This document shows, one piece after another, positions 53,326 to 63,892 of a stretch of 64,000 bases of DNA. The DNA is from Eulemur rufifrons (lineage: Eukaryota > Chordata > Mammalia > Primates > Lemuridae). The translations under genes were made by a program, and so were the position numbers. Every line of letters starts with the position of its first letter. Position 1 is the first letter of the stretch. The notes beneath the pieces are model-generated. The model saw only the letters and a program-made list of their open reading frames with translations, made no database searches and was not told where the DNA came from. The stretch is from positions 41,798,001 to 41,862,000 of the forward strand of contig NC_090990.1 in the NCBI RefSeq assembly GCF_041146395.1, read 5' to 3'.

Positions 53326-54110
53326 CATCAACATCACTTGGAGAACAAACAGAAGTGCAAAACTCAAAATCTGGTTGATCGAAGGTTCCCCTCTGTTGGG
53401 TTTTGGTTAACTGGGGTTCCCTTGGAAATGCCTGAATTAATATTACACAGAACACATTCCGTGGCTTTTGCCCTGGCCTGTGTGAGCTCCTGAATGTAGC
53501 TGCAAATGAACTAAGCTGAGTGGGAGGGAGCACCTTCGGGCTTCTATAGAAACATCCGTTTGCCTTGAGGCTGCCAAACTGCCTTTCCTTTGCCCCCACT
53601 GCACCCGGGGTGTCTCATAAACATTAAATAATCATAATGGCCATACTCAAGGGGGTGTCAGTGGTCATAAAAGCTAGTTTTTATGGACAATTCCCTACTC
53701 TCTTGGTGGGTGGTTAGAAATGGAGCAGGCCCGATAGCCAGGGGTCTCCATACAGGCTGCATCTGAAAGACCTATAAGCTTGGGTGGCAAGATGGAGCTC
53801 CAATCACAAGCTGGGACACCCAACCATTGATTGATAGAGGAGGGCCACCCACACGGTGCCTTCTGGAATCCATTGGTGAGTCATGGGCCAAAGGATTATG
53901 TCTTCAATATGGGCCATCAGGCCTGATACCAAGGCATTTCCTGCTAACAGCTTAGGGGAGCTGTCCTTAATGAGGGTGATGACCTGTAGGTTCAAGAAAC
54001 AAAAAGATGAGAGGAAAACCATAGTCTCATTTACACCTCATGGGACATGGCTTCCTTGGCCTTTTATGCTTGATTCTATATTCTCCAAGGTCTCGGTTTC
54101 TATTCAATCC
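53326..54110. other. Unassigned sequence
   Basis: No repeat was named. A 72-codon minus-strand frame at 53804-54022 has no domain I recognise. An exact TGAGTCA lies at about 53877-53883. Confidence 0.4.
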
Positions 54111-54114
54111 ATCA

Positions 54115-54400
54115 CTTATCCATTGTATTCATTAATCCATGGTCATTAACTGACCACCTGGGCTAGATGTTAGACATACGACATAAATAAGACATGGTTC
54201 CCACCCTTATTGGGTCAACTGTGGAGAGACAAGAGAGCAATTCCTTTGTGATGTGTTAAGTATATAAAGCCATAGAGGTATGTACCAAGGGAAGAAAGGG
54301 TTGTCAGGGAGGTGACATTTGTACTGTTTTGAAGGATCAACAGGATTCCACCAGGCAGGTACAAGGGAGGAAGGAGGGTGCCAGGTATTCAGGAGGTGGA
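54115..54400 (-). mobile_element. L2 LINE 3' end
   Basis: 'gaccacctgggctagatgtt', 'ataaataagacatggttccc', 'cagggaggtgacatttgtac' and 'gattccaccaggcaggtaca' are antisense L2 in order. Confidence 0.8.
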
Positions 54401-54524
54401 GTAGTTTTACACAGTTAAATACACAGGGTGAGAGGAGTGCTGAAAGGAGGTCCAACTCCAGGGGGCACCACTCACATGGGAGTCTGTTGAATAACCTGGT
54501 GGCCATGTTCCCCTAGTGGCTCCA

Positions 54525-54665
54525 GGCAGGGGACCTGGGTTCATCCTGGCTCTGCTATTAACTAGCTGGTTAATGCTCTGCATATTTCTCAGTCTTTTAA
54601 AGTACAGAATAAAGAAGCTAGACTGGATGGTTAACAAATATCCTCTCCTCTCTAGAGTTGTCTGT
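54525..54665 (+). mobile_element. MIR SINE fragment
   Basis: 'gcaggggacctgggttcatc' and 'ctggctctgctattaactag' are the head. The core ('atatttctcagtcttttaaa') is diverged. Confidence 0.75.
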
Positions 54666-54705
54666 GAGTGTATAAGTCCAGCTTGAGATAAAATGACTTG
54701 GAGTT

Positions 54706-54992
<287 letters not shown>

Positions 54993-55109
54993 GAGTTAAA
55001 TCTTATTATTTCAGGAATGAATTAGGCATTGTCCTTGGGAATGAGACCTTAATCTTTCTCCCAACTATTGATTTCTGTACATTTTTTACATAAGTTGGTT
55101 AAACATTAA

Positions 55110-55255
55110 GGCATACAATATTAGAGCTAAAAGGGAAACCAAAGATCATGTAACCCAAGTGGTTCATTGTTGAGAAGCTGAGGCTTGGAGACAGTAAATG
55201 ATTCACACAAAGGCAGACAGCAAGTTGGGTCAGGACCAAGACTCGGGTCAGGATG
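55110..55255 (-). mobile_element. MIR/MIR3-type SINE
   Basis: 'ttagagctaaaagggaaacc', 'aaagatcatgtaacccaagt' and 'gaggcttggagacagtaaat' fit the MIR3-like pattern (graded 'ctagtcc' segment next to an antisense MIR core). Confidence 0.65.
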
Positions 55256-55685
55256 GAAGTGTTCTTTGTCCCAAGCCAAATAGTTATCAAGTTTGATCTC
55301 GACGCCCTCCAAGAGATTGTAACCTCCCTGGCCCAAGTTTCAGATTTATATATATATAAAGAAGTAGGATGCAAAACCAGCATCCCATTATGCAGCATAA
55401 TGTTGCTAATGCAGCCTGGTAGCAGATCGTTCACCATGCCTCCCGGCCAGTCCAATTCTACTTTGCTGGCTCCCAAACACCAGGGCATACAGTTGACCAA
55501 ACCTATAGACCTAGGACCATAGCATGCCTCCACCTGAGAGTTCTTCGAAATACCAGAAGGCCCAGCTCTTTTCTTCATAAGTAAACCAAATCCATGGACA
55601 TACTCAAGTTACTTTAGACATACGGTCAAAATATTCCAAGCACCATCCATCTACGCAGGCACCAAACTAGCAACCATGTGTGCTT
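55256..55685. other. Unassigned sequence
   Basis: No repeat recognised; an alternating TA patch lies at 55348-55360. The 159-codon minus-strand frame (55099-55578) overlaps the SINE upstream and has no recognised domain. Confidence 0.4.
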
Positions 55686-55689
55686 CTAG

Positions 55690-56135
55690 CTCCTCCCCCT
55701 CTTTGTCCCGGGCTCTCATTCAAATTCCAAAACATGTCCGTCTCTCCATCCCCACTAGCCTACTGCAGGGCCACATCCCTTCTTACCTGGGCTATTGCAT
55801 TAGTCATCCACCTAGACTCCCTCCTCCCACCCATCTTCCCCATGCTGCCACCAAGAGGATTCTGACTCTCCTCTGCTCAAAGGCAAATCAGGGGTGCCCC
55901 ACATCTATCAGATAAAGCCCAAACTCTGCAGCCTGGCTTGCCATGCCTTTGTGACTTTTTCCCACCCGCCTGTCATCACCCATCAGCCATTCCCCCTCTG
56001 CCTTCATACTCCACAAGAATGCACTGTTATGACTTATGGTTCCAAAATATATTGTGCTCTCTCAAGCCTCCCTACCTTTGCTGGGCCCATCTTCCCGGCC
56101 AGAAATGCCCCTCCCCCCCTCAAATCCATCTGCCT
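55690..56135 (+). mobile_element. L2 LINE fragment upstream of the 3' end
   Basis: 'ttacctgggctattgcatta', 'tatcagataaagcccaaact', 'ctgcagcctggcttgccatg' and 'gccattccccctctgccttc'. It is cut off by the LTR that follows. Confidence 0.8.
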
Positions 56136-56137
56136 TG

Positions 56138-56545
56138 CATTAGTCTGCTTGGGCTGCCATGATACAATACCACAGACTGGGTGGCTTAAACAACAGAAAT
56201 TTATTCTTTTACAGTTCTAGAGGCTAAAGTCCATAATCATGATGCCAGGAAATTCAGTTCCTGGTGAGGGCTGTCTTCCTGGCTTGCAGACAGCTACCTT
56301 CTCCCTATACCCTTCCTCTGTCTTCCTTCTCTGCCCAAGCATCACTGCTGTCTCTTCCTTTTCCTTTAAGGATGTGTTTCTTCCTTTTCCTTTAAGGATG
56401 CCAGTCCTATTGGATTAGGGCCCACTCTTATGACCTCATTTAACCTTAATTACCTTCCTAAAGGCCCTATCTCCAAATGCAGTCACATTGGGTGCTACGG
56501 CTTCAACATATGAATGAGGGCAGGGGCATAATTGAGGCCATAACA
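56138..56545 (-). mobile_element. MLT1-type MaLR LTR, antisense
   Basis: 'attagtctgcttgggctgcc', 'agactgggtggcttaaacaa', 'ttttacagttctagaggcta' and 'ccaaatgcagtcacattggg' mark the LTR in reverse. It carries an internal 22-bp duplication at 56353-56400. Solitary and non-coding. Confidence 0.9.
56353..56400. repeat. 22-bp direct duplication inside the LTR
   Basis: The 22 bases at 56353-56374 (tcttccttttcctttaagga plus tg) recur without mismatch at 56379-56400, separated by 'tgtt'. The perfect identity against a diverged LTR background indicates a recent slippage event. Confidence 0.9.
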
Positions 56546-56855
56546 TCTCCATTATAGCTCTTACCTCTATGTATTAAGATTCTTTGTTTTCACATCTGTC
56601 TCTTCCACTGGCTTCAGAGGGAATTTGATTTGGAATGTCTCTGAATCTGTAGCTCAGTTGGGACCAGTCCAAGTTTTGTGAGACTCCAAGGCTTACAAAA
56701 TGCAATGCACCTTCATTACGAAAAGGATCAAAAATTAGTTGTAAGTTGAATTTAGACAGGGTCCATGCAAGTAAGGGGCCCTGGAGTTTAAGCTTCAAAG
56801 CTTCACAGTTTATTTGCTTCTGGGCTCAGTAAAGATGTATCACAATAAAAAGCCT
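56546..56855. other. Unassigned sequence
   Basis: A 74-codon minus-strand frame (56574-56798) lacks a domain. No repeat recognised. Confidence 0.4.
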
Positions 56856-56859
56856 CAAT

Positions 56860-57035
56860 ATATACTAGAAAGACCACAGACTGGATTTAAATCTAACTTC
56901 TCATCTTGCTTTGGACAGATAACTTCATTATTTACACCTCAGTATTTCTGCGAACATAAAAATGGACTTATGATACCTGCATGTTAAGGTTGTTTTGAAG
57001 TGAAGATGTATTTAGATAACCTGAAACTATCTTAA
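56860..57035 (+). mobile_element. MIR SINE
   Basis: 'gaccacagactggatttaaa', 'acagataacttcattattta' and 'ggttgttttgaagtgaagat' show a diverged head, core and tail. Confidence 0.75.
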
Positions 57036-57037
57036 AT

Positions 57038-57192
57038 ATTCGTCTACTTGTTTATTGTCTATGTTCCTCACCACAATCTAAGCCCCATGAAGAAAGAGGC
57101 TTTGCCTTGGTCATTGCTGAATCCCTGGTGTCTAAAATAGGGCCTGGAAATCGTTGGATGGTCAATAAACATTTATTGATTGAAAGAATGTC
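57038..57192 (+). mobile_element. L2 LINE 3' end
   Basis: 'atctaagccccatgaagaaa' and 'gaggctttgccttggtcatt' lead to 'gtcaataaacatttattgat' and 'tgaaagaatg', the L2 terminus. Confidence 0.85.
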
Positions 57193-57371
57193 ATACCTTC
57201 TAGTATCTGAAAGAATGGTGACTGGTATTCATTGATAGGTAAGTTCTCCCACTGTTATTATTAATAAATCTTGGTTAAATGAATAAAGAAGAGAAAGAAA
57301 ATACAAATATTGGAAGAGCTAAAAAAATTGTTAAACTGGAGAGCAAAGTAATTCAAAATTTCTCATTGTCC

Positions 57372-57630
57372 TAAGTATTTTTAAGTTTTTTTATTATTTC
57401 AGGAAATTATGGGGTTACAAACATTTTGGTTACATGTTATGACTTTGCCACATCCCAACCATGATTTGAGATGTGCCCTTCCCCACACAACACTCAGCGC
57501 ATCCATTAGTTGTGAGTTTACTCACTCCCACCCCCCTACCCCCAAAGAATGTTACTACTGTGTGAGCACCTTAGTGTTGATCAGGCAGTACCAGTTTAAT
57601 GGCAAGTACATGTAATGCCTATTCTTCCTT
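57372..57630 (-). mobile_element. Strepsirrhine-type L1 3' fragment, antisense
   Basis: 'tttttttattatttcaggaa', 'attatggggttacaaacatt', 'ttggttacatgttatgactt' and 'gaatgttactactgtgtgag' then 'gttgatcaggcagtacc' match the L1 3' end typical of lemur and galago genomes. It is 5'-truncated and non-coding. Confidence 0.8.
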
Positions 57631-57706
57631 TTAAAACTACAAAAAATAATCTTTAAAATAAAGAGAGAGAGTTAAGAACGGATTCCATGCAATAGACAGA
57701 ATAAAT

Positions 57707-58028
<322 letters not shown>

Positions 58029-58063
58029 CATTTAAAAAAGAGAGAAAGAGAAAAACAAACAAA

Positions 58064-58099
<36 letters not shown>

Positions 58100-58110
58100 G
58101 CGCACACACC
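58064..58110. repeat. (CA)n microsatellite
   Basis: About 22 CA units, with CG interruptions near the 3' end. It lies 45 bases after an Alu tail. Confidence 0.95.
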
Positions 58111-58555
58111 ATTAAACAAAAGAACACAGAAAACCCTCCAGGCAGTAGGCAGGATAAAACATAGGAAAGCCCCAGAAAGCTGACATCGTTTCACAGTGAC
58201 CAAGACAGCACATTTATCCACTGCTCAGCAGCCCCCTTCTTACTCTCCAGGGAGCAGAGTGTTGCTGGGGTATGAACCAAGGCCTCGCTGTCACCAGACC
58301 ACTGCAAATCCTGTCAGGCCCCAGTCTCTTCCAGATCAGAGCTGAAAAGCCAGTCCTCCAACTTAGCTCTGAACTCTTCACCCCAATCAATTAAGAGAGA
58401 TCTCATCAAAAACCCCAAATAAGTTTGTTTGGCCTGACCTTGGGGATTCTAGTTAAAGAGACATCGCTCCTCCTGGAAGAATCTATCATTTGCAAACGGC
58501 TCACACGATGGCTGAGGAATTCAGGGAGAGTGAGCCTGACTCTCAGCACTCCACA
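58111..58555. other. Unassigned sequence
   Basis: No feature recognised. Confidence 0.4.
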
Positions 58556-58559
58556 GCCG

Positions 58560-58665
58560 AGAGGGACCTTGGCACTTAGAGTCCATCTTTCACTACAGAA
58601 GAGGAAACAGAGGCTCAGAGACAGTGAGTGACTTTCTCAGGGTCAAACAACTTTGTTATTACTCT
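58560..58665 (-). mobile_element. MIR SINE fragment
   Basis: 'cactacagaagaggaaacag', 'aggctcagagacagtgagtg' and 'actttctcagggtcaaacaa'. Confidence 0.85.
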
Positions 58666-58754
58666 TGTTAAAAGGGACTTTTAGATTGGTCTAGCTTTCT
58701 ACACGGTTCATTTAATCCTCACACTTGACCGTATTAGTGACTGACTCATGGTTC

Positions 58755-58970
58755 AAGAAGAGTTTCCCAGACCTTGTTCCAGTTCCAAATTCTACTTTGT
58801 ATGCACTGTGTGAACTTGGGACGAGCCACTTCACCTTTCTGAGCCTCAATTGCATCCTTCACAAGACGGGAGAATAACATTTATCTCACATGAGCATTAT
58901 CAAGATGAAATGAGATAGCCTTTACTTAAAGCTGTTACTTCTGGCTTAACAAATGTCAGTTTCCCACTTT
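58755..58970 (+). mobile_element. MIR SINE
   Basis: 'gtgtgaacttgggacgagcc', 'acttcacctttctgagcctc' and 'tcaagatgaaatgagatagc' cover core and tail. Confidence 0.85.
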
Positions 58971-59040
58971 CTTCCTTTCTTCCTCTTTTCATATCTTCTT
59001 TTCTTTCTCCTTGCCTCCATGCCTTCTTTCTTCCCTTGTT
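58971..59040. repeat. Pyrimidine-rich low-complexity tract
   Basis: A CT-rich stretch of about 70 bases directly after the MIR tail. On the minus strand it yields a lysine- and arginine-rich spurious frame. Confidence 0.8.
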
Positions 59041-59650
59041 CTTCATAGGTACTGTGACCAATGCAAAGAGGTTTAACACAGGCTCCTTGCTCAAAGGTAG
59101 CCAACCTCCAATTGGCCTTCAGTGTTCTCATCTATAAAATGTGAAGGTGGGAATGGGTGATTTCTCCAGACGCATCCTCCCCGGCCGGTTTCCCTGCAGT
59201 AACATGTGATCACACGTGTTCAGCACAGATGCCTAGCACCGCTGCGCCAGCTCCTGAGCTAAGCTGCACGGATACACACATGTGCATCCCTGTCCTCCAG
59301 GAGCCCACAGAAATGCTGTAGCTGAAGACGAGGGGGGGAAATCCCACAGTAAGCATAAAATTTATATAAGTATTTTAAAGAGTTCAGAAGTCATGTAGAG
59401 GAAGGAGGAAATAGCCACGTCAGGGTCTAGTGATAAGTCAGCCAAAGGGGGAAACCCAAGAAGTACTGTAGTTCTTGTCTGATTGAAAAACAAGCAAAAA
59501 TGCTAAAAGGAAGTGCAAGTTCATCAGTCAGGGCAGACTATTTCTGGGCACCAAACTTTCTGAAGAAAATCTAATGCATACCAACTCAATGTATTCAGTC
59601 CTGTGATTAAGCTTAGTGGGAAAAAAATTACAAAATCATATGAGACTGGG
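59041..59650. other. Unassigned sequence with a weak L2 scrap
   Basis: A short antisense L2-like piece ('ccctgtcctccaggagccca') lies near 59285-59310. Nothing else recognised. Confidence 0.4.
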
Positions 59651-59655
59651 GGTTA

Positions 59656-59712
59656 AAACAGAAAGAAAAGGAAGAGAGAGAAGGAAAGAAGGAGGAAGAA
59701 AGGAAGGGAACT
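59656..59712. repeat. (GA)-rich low-complexity tract
   Basis: Purine-only stretch of GAAA/GGAA units. Confidence 0.85.
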
Positions 59713-59734
59713 AACTTTGGTTTATACTTCTATG

Positions 59735-60045
59735 TCCTAAGTTGCATGCCAGGTCCCTTTCCTGACATTATTCCATGAATGAAAGAAAAGGACGAAAGAG
59801 GATGGAGAGGAGGGAAAGGAGGAAGAGAAAGGGAGGAAGGAAGAAGGGAAGGGAAGGGAAGAAAAGGCAGAAGAAAGAGTGGAAGGAAGGAAGAACCCTG
59901 TGAGATGGATAGTACCTTCTTTTTAAACATGAGAAAACTAAAGCCAAGGGCTGAAATGCTTTGCACAGGCCACCCAGTTAATAAGCAGCAGAAATGAGAT
60001 TTGAAGCCAGCTATGTCCGATGCCAAAGCTCATGGTCCTTTCAGC
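59735..60045 (-). mobile_element. MIR SINE split by a purine-rich expansion
   Basis: The MIR tail side ('gcatgccaggtccctttcct', 'gacattattccatgaatg') ends at about 59780. The core and head resume at about 59897 with 'ctgtgagatggatagtacct', 'acatgagaaaactaaagcca' and 'cagaaatgagatttgaagcc'. The purine tract between them fills the place of the usual short linker. Confidence 0.8.
59780..59895. repeat. Purine-rich (GGAA/GAAA)n tract inside a MIR
   Basis: About 115 bases almost only of A and G. Such tracts can expand and can form triplex DNA; that behaviour is inference here. Confidence 0.85.
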
Positions 60046-60214
60046 ATATCCTAATCACCAGGGCAGAGTCCAGTTTATCCCCCAAATGATGGCATAATGG
60101 TAAGGTACAGTCTGAAGAGCTGTGGCCAGAATGTCACAGGAATGGGAACGTAAGGAACCACAGGGACAAGAGCCTTGCCAGGAGCCCACTGAATCGTACC
60201 ACCCCCATGATTAT

Positions 60215-60345
60215 CCACACAAGATTAACTTCTCCCTTTGCTATTTACTGACTGAGTTAGCCCTGGGGAAGTCACCAAATTTCTCTGGGCCCCCAGTTGT
60301 CCTATCTGTAAAATGGGTCTATAATATCTTCATCATTTGAGGAAG
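60215..60345 (+). mobile_element. MIR SINE fragment
   Basis: 'ctgggcccccagttgtccta', 'tctgtaaaatgggtctataa' follow 'tggggaagtcaccaaatttc'. Confidence 0.8.
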
Positions 60346-60399
60346 AAGACTGCATTAGCTAAACTCTTGAGATTCCTTCCAGCTTTAAGCTTTAGATTC

Positions 60400-60445
60400 T
60401 ACTCACATCACAGAATTTCAGACCTGGAAAGGACTAGAAATAAGT
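60400..60445. mobile_element. MIR3/L3-like scrap (weak)
   Basis: 'tcacagaatttcagacctgg' and 'aaaggactag' resemble the conserved 'cagaatcttagagctggaag' type of end. Too short to place. Confidence 0.4.
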
Positions 60446-60499
60446 GTTTCTCAAGCTTGAGAAATGGCTAGACCATTGTGGCAGAGATTTCTCTTTGCC

Positions 60500-60915
60500 T
60501 CCCTTATCTTTCCTCTTCTTTTGCATAGTGATAGAATTTTTAATTGGTTACAAGACTGTCTAGCTATAGAGATTTTGTGGCCTCCCTTGCAGTTAGGTGT
60601 GGCCATATGGCCCAATTATGGGCAGCTGGATGTGGAAAGAAGTGATGTGTGCAACTTCTGTCCCTAAAAGGAAATGGTGGGCTCTCTGTCCTCTTTCATC
60701 CTTCCTGCTGGATGGAATGCAGACTTGATGGCAGGAGCTGCAGCTGCAATCTTCGATCACAAGACAGAAGTCATGTGTTGAGGACTACAGAGCAACATGA
60801 TAGCAAGAGCAGGGGTCTCAGTGACTATGGAGCTTCATTCTAGCTGCACCACCTACCTGGACTTTACATTTGAGAGAGAAATAAATTCCTAGTTGCTTAT
60901 GTCATTGTCTCCTAA
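60500..60915 (+). mobile_element. MaLR/ERVL-type LTR (old)
   Basis: 'ggcctcccttgcagttaggt', 'gtggccatatggcccaatta', 'gaaagaagtgatgtgtgcaa', then 'ggactttacatttgagagag' and 'aaataaattcctagttgc'. The order fits a solitary MaLR-type LTR with its polyadenylation signal. Non-coding relic. Confidence 0.75.
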
Positions 60916-61470
60916 CAAAATACATCCCTTTAAAAAAAAAATAATCACAGATTCCCCAGTATGAGAAATATACCACATGGAAAGTTAAATGCTAACACTC
61001 CAGATGTTTTCATGGTGCTGGCACAGTCATAAGTACAAATTCAAACGGAGCCAGTGAAACCTCTCTATAGATGGAAATCGAGCACGGAGGGGCATCGTCT
61101 AGATAATCCAGACTGTTTATAATGAATGGGAAGAGGGTTGGATAATCATTTCAATGTAAACACAAAATTGTATAAATTATTACAGAACTTTTAAATCTCC
61201 CTCACCCCTACCCTGAGGCTGGGGGCCCTTGGAGCCCAGTGAGAAGTAAAATGACGTAATCCAATAGTTTCAAATACGTTCCTCAGTGACTCCAGGGCAA
61301 TATCTGGTAGTGGTAGAAGTTCAGAGAGGAGGAGGCAGGACAAGGTGGAGGTGGAAGCAGCAGAACCCCCCGGTCCCCACCCTTGTCACACCGCACTGGT
61401 GCTTTCATCTCGTTCAGATACCGGGGCTGCATGGAAGCATTCAAGGGTCTCTGTTGTTCAGGTTGAATAA
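60916..61470. other. Repeat-free sequence, candidate conserved non-coding island
   Basis: AT-rich sequence (60940-61200) passing into GC-rich DNA with no recognised repeat. A 144-codon frame (61286-61720) runs into an antisense MIR and is not supported as coding. Confidence 0.4.
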
Positions 61471-61474
61471 GTCT

Positions 61475-61600
61475 AACCTCTGGTTAAAAGAGGAAGGAGC
61501 TAGCGTTCAGAAAAGGGAAGTGGCTTGCCCAGAGTCATGCAGTGAGGGGAAGGCCAAGCTCCCCATGCCTGGGAACCAGCCCCTTTCACCTGAATCAGAC
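61475..61600 (-). mobile_element. MIR SINE fragment
   Basis: 'gaaaagggaagtggcttgcc' and 'cagagtcatgcagtgagggg' are the antisense core. Confidence 0.75.
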
Positions 61601-62120
61601 CTAGTCGCCAGGCCAGACCTGGCTTCTAACCTAGGAATAACCTGCAAGGCCTCCTGGAGTCCCTCAGCCCATGTTTACCCCATAAACAGAGCTGCTCTTC
61701 TGTTTGTGATTTTTAGATGACTCTTGTCTCCATTTGTATTTCATCCAGAAGAAGAGCCTTTACCATAGTAGGTACCGCAGCCTGAGGCTGAGCTGGTAAA
61801 TTCCTAAACAGGCCCCAGGAAGTCAGGGGCCACCCAGCCTTCTCAGCTGACTCCAACAGTTCCTGTGGCATCATGACCAAAGGTCTCTTCTTCCCAGGAG
61901 GGGTCAGGTAGGTGCCTGGTGTCAGGAACAGGCCCCCAATTTCTGGGCACTAGTATTGGTCACTGACATTAAGGTTAGAAGGGATTACCCATGGGAATGG
62001 CCCAGATGTTCCCAGTTCTCAAAGGGCTTTTACACACATTATATCATGTGGGGGCTTGTGCAATGTTAGACGGAAGGTGCGACATAAATTAATATGCCCT
62101 CTGACAGGTTATCATGACAC
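61601..62120. other. Unassigned sequence
   Basis: No repeat or exon recognised. Confidence 0.4.
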
Positions 62121-62124
62121 TGGG

Positions 62125-62255
62125 GGCCGCCAGGATCTCACTGGAATCAGGGGGATTTCATCTATTTCATTCACTACTATTTCCCTAGTGTTTACAACAC
62201 TCAACTCAGAATGATGTTCAATAAATGCTTATTTAATGAATGAGTAATAAACGGC
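62125..62255 (+). mobile_element. L2 LINE 3' terminus
   Basis: 'actatttccctagtgtttac' then 'gttcaataaatgcttattta' and 'atgaatgagt' form the end of an L2. Confidence 0.75.
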
Positions 62256-62730
62256 CCCTACCGATCTTCCTAACTCATGTGTCTTCAATTCTCCCATATA
62301 CCACACACTGTACCTGCTGGTCACATTGCACCACATGCAGGTGGCCAAGTGTGGGAAGCTCCTTTCCGAGCCAGCCAAGCCTGCAAGTGTTACGCATGCT
62401 CTTTCCTCACCCTGAAATGGACTCCTCCACCGTTGCCTTCTATTGGACTTTTATGTCTCCATCTTAACATTCCAGTCTGCAGACTGTTCACCAGTCAAGA
62501 GTGACCAGCCGAGGGGGGCAACTAGAGGTTGAAAAAAATCTCTACTTGTGCTCTGCTTGCCAAGCGGGGTGTCCTGGCAGGGAGCTGCAGTCACCCAGAA
62601 AAAGGGGTACCTTTTTCAAATTTTCACAATGGCTCCGTAAGCTAACTGGTCCTGTTGACATAAGTTCCTCCAGGCGGCCTTTGTTCGTAGCCAGAGGAGT
62701 GGAGGGTCCACTCACAATCTCTGGGCTTGT
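62256..62730. other. Unassigned sequence
   Basis: Possibly old L2 around 62380-62460 ('cctcaccctgaaatggactc'), otherwise nothing recognised. Confidence 0.35.
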
Positions 62731-62734
62731 GTAC

Positions 62735-62868
62735 CTCCCCCAGGAAGCTGTGAGTTCTTGCACAGCAGGGGCTGTCTTGTCCGAAATTGTCTGAACATCA
62801 GTACCAGGCCAGGCCCACAGCAGGGGTTCGAGAAATGTTTACTGAATGCCAAAATGAATGAATGAATG
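62735..62868 (+). mobile_element. L2 LINE 3' terminus
   Basis: 'gctgtgagttcttgcacagc', 'aggggctgtcttgtccgaaa' and 'aatgtttactgaatgccaaa' end in 'atgaatgaatgaatg'. Confidence 0.85.
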
Positions 62869-62869
62869 A

Positions 62870-62975
62870 TGACTGAGGCCTATAGAGGTGAATGGACTTT
62901 CCCCTAGTCACACAGCCAATAAGTGGCAGAGCTGGCTTGAGCCCCTGCACCTCCTGAAAGCTAGTCCAGAGCTTC
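62870..62975 (-). mobile_element. MIR SINE fragment
   Basis: 'actttcccctagtcacacag', 'ccaataagtggcagagctgg' and 'cttgagcccctgcacc'. Confidence 0.85.
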
Positions 62976-63665
62976 CTTCCCCAGTGGAAGCCCTCCTTCC
63001 AAACATTCCTTCTGGAAGTCAAATCCTCAGAGACACCTTCGTTAGTGGTGAGGACAAGCCAGATGAACTTAATTAATTTTGAGCACTCTCATGCATCTTA
63101 TCCACCGGGTCAGTGAGGGTTACTGGCATACAGCAGTATTTAAGGAGACTCATTTTTCCACCCCCAATTCATATTTCTGCCTGCTCGTCACTCTTCACCC
63201 AGATTTAAGACGTGCTAACTAAGTTCCAGCCGGCCCCGTGCGTCCAATAGCAGGCTGTCCTGACCTGGCTTTGTCCCTTAAGTTCTTAGCCCGCAAATCT
63301 AAACAAAACCTGCTTTACCAAGTAGCTTCTCTAAAGAGCCCCGAGAGCCAAAAGCAACTCACATTTTGGTCTTTTGGGATAATATGATCCGGATTCCCCA
63401 GTGACATGCTGCACAGGAGAAGCGAGGAGTGTAGAAAATCACCCCGCTGGCAGCAGGGAGATCCCAGTTCCCATCCCTGCCCCGCCACGCACACAGGGAG
63501 GCATTTAGGCAGGTGATTCTCACTGGAGAAGCAAAGGAGACTTGGCCATACAACCGGATCGGGACTAGAGCCACTTCACCGGCAGAAGTCAACACTCCCA
63601 TGGCAGAGCTACCTGTGGAAGATTTGAAAGCCTGTCAAGAGAAGGAGAATTTTGATTGGCTGCAC
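62976..63665. other. Repeat-free sequence
   Basis: About 700 bases without a recognised repeat. An 80-codon minus-strand frame (63359-63601) has no known domain. Confidence 0.4.
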
Positions 63666-63667
63666 TA

Positions 63668-63792
63668 GATAGAAGTGGGAGAACCCAGGCATGGTCTCCA
63701 GTGTCAGCTCCACCACTTTCTCTGTGACCTTGGGCAGTCATTGGACATCTCTGAGACTCAGTTTCCTCATCTAAATAAAGAAATAAAAATTT
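63668..63792 (+). mobile_element. MIR SINE fragment
   Basis: 'tctctgtgaccttgggcagt', 'cattggacatctctgagact' and 'cagtttcctcatctaaataa' are near consensus. Confidence 0.85.
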
Positions 63793-63892
63793 CTATGGTG
63801 CAAGGGTTTCTGGTCACTCCCTTGCTTTGTGGTCTTACACCACCAACTGCCCTCTCCGGGCCTCCCTTCTTGCCTTCTCTACTTACCAGCAC

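Noticed and set aside
53804..54022. 72-codon minus-strand frame considered as a retroviral or cellular gene fragment
   Set aside because: I could not match it to any family and the frame closes shortly beyond; no supporting motif.
55099..55578. 159-codon minus-strand open frame
   Set aside because: It overlaps a MIR/MIR3-type SINE at one end and shows no domain, signal peptide or splice sites.
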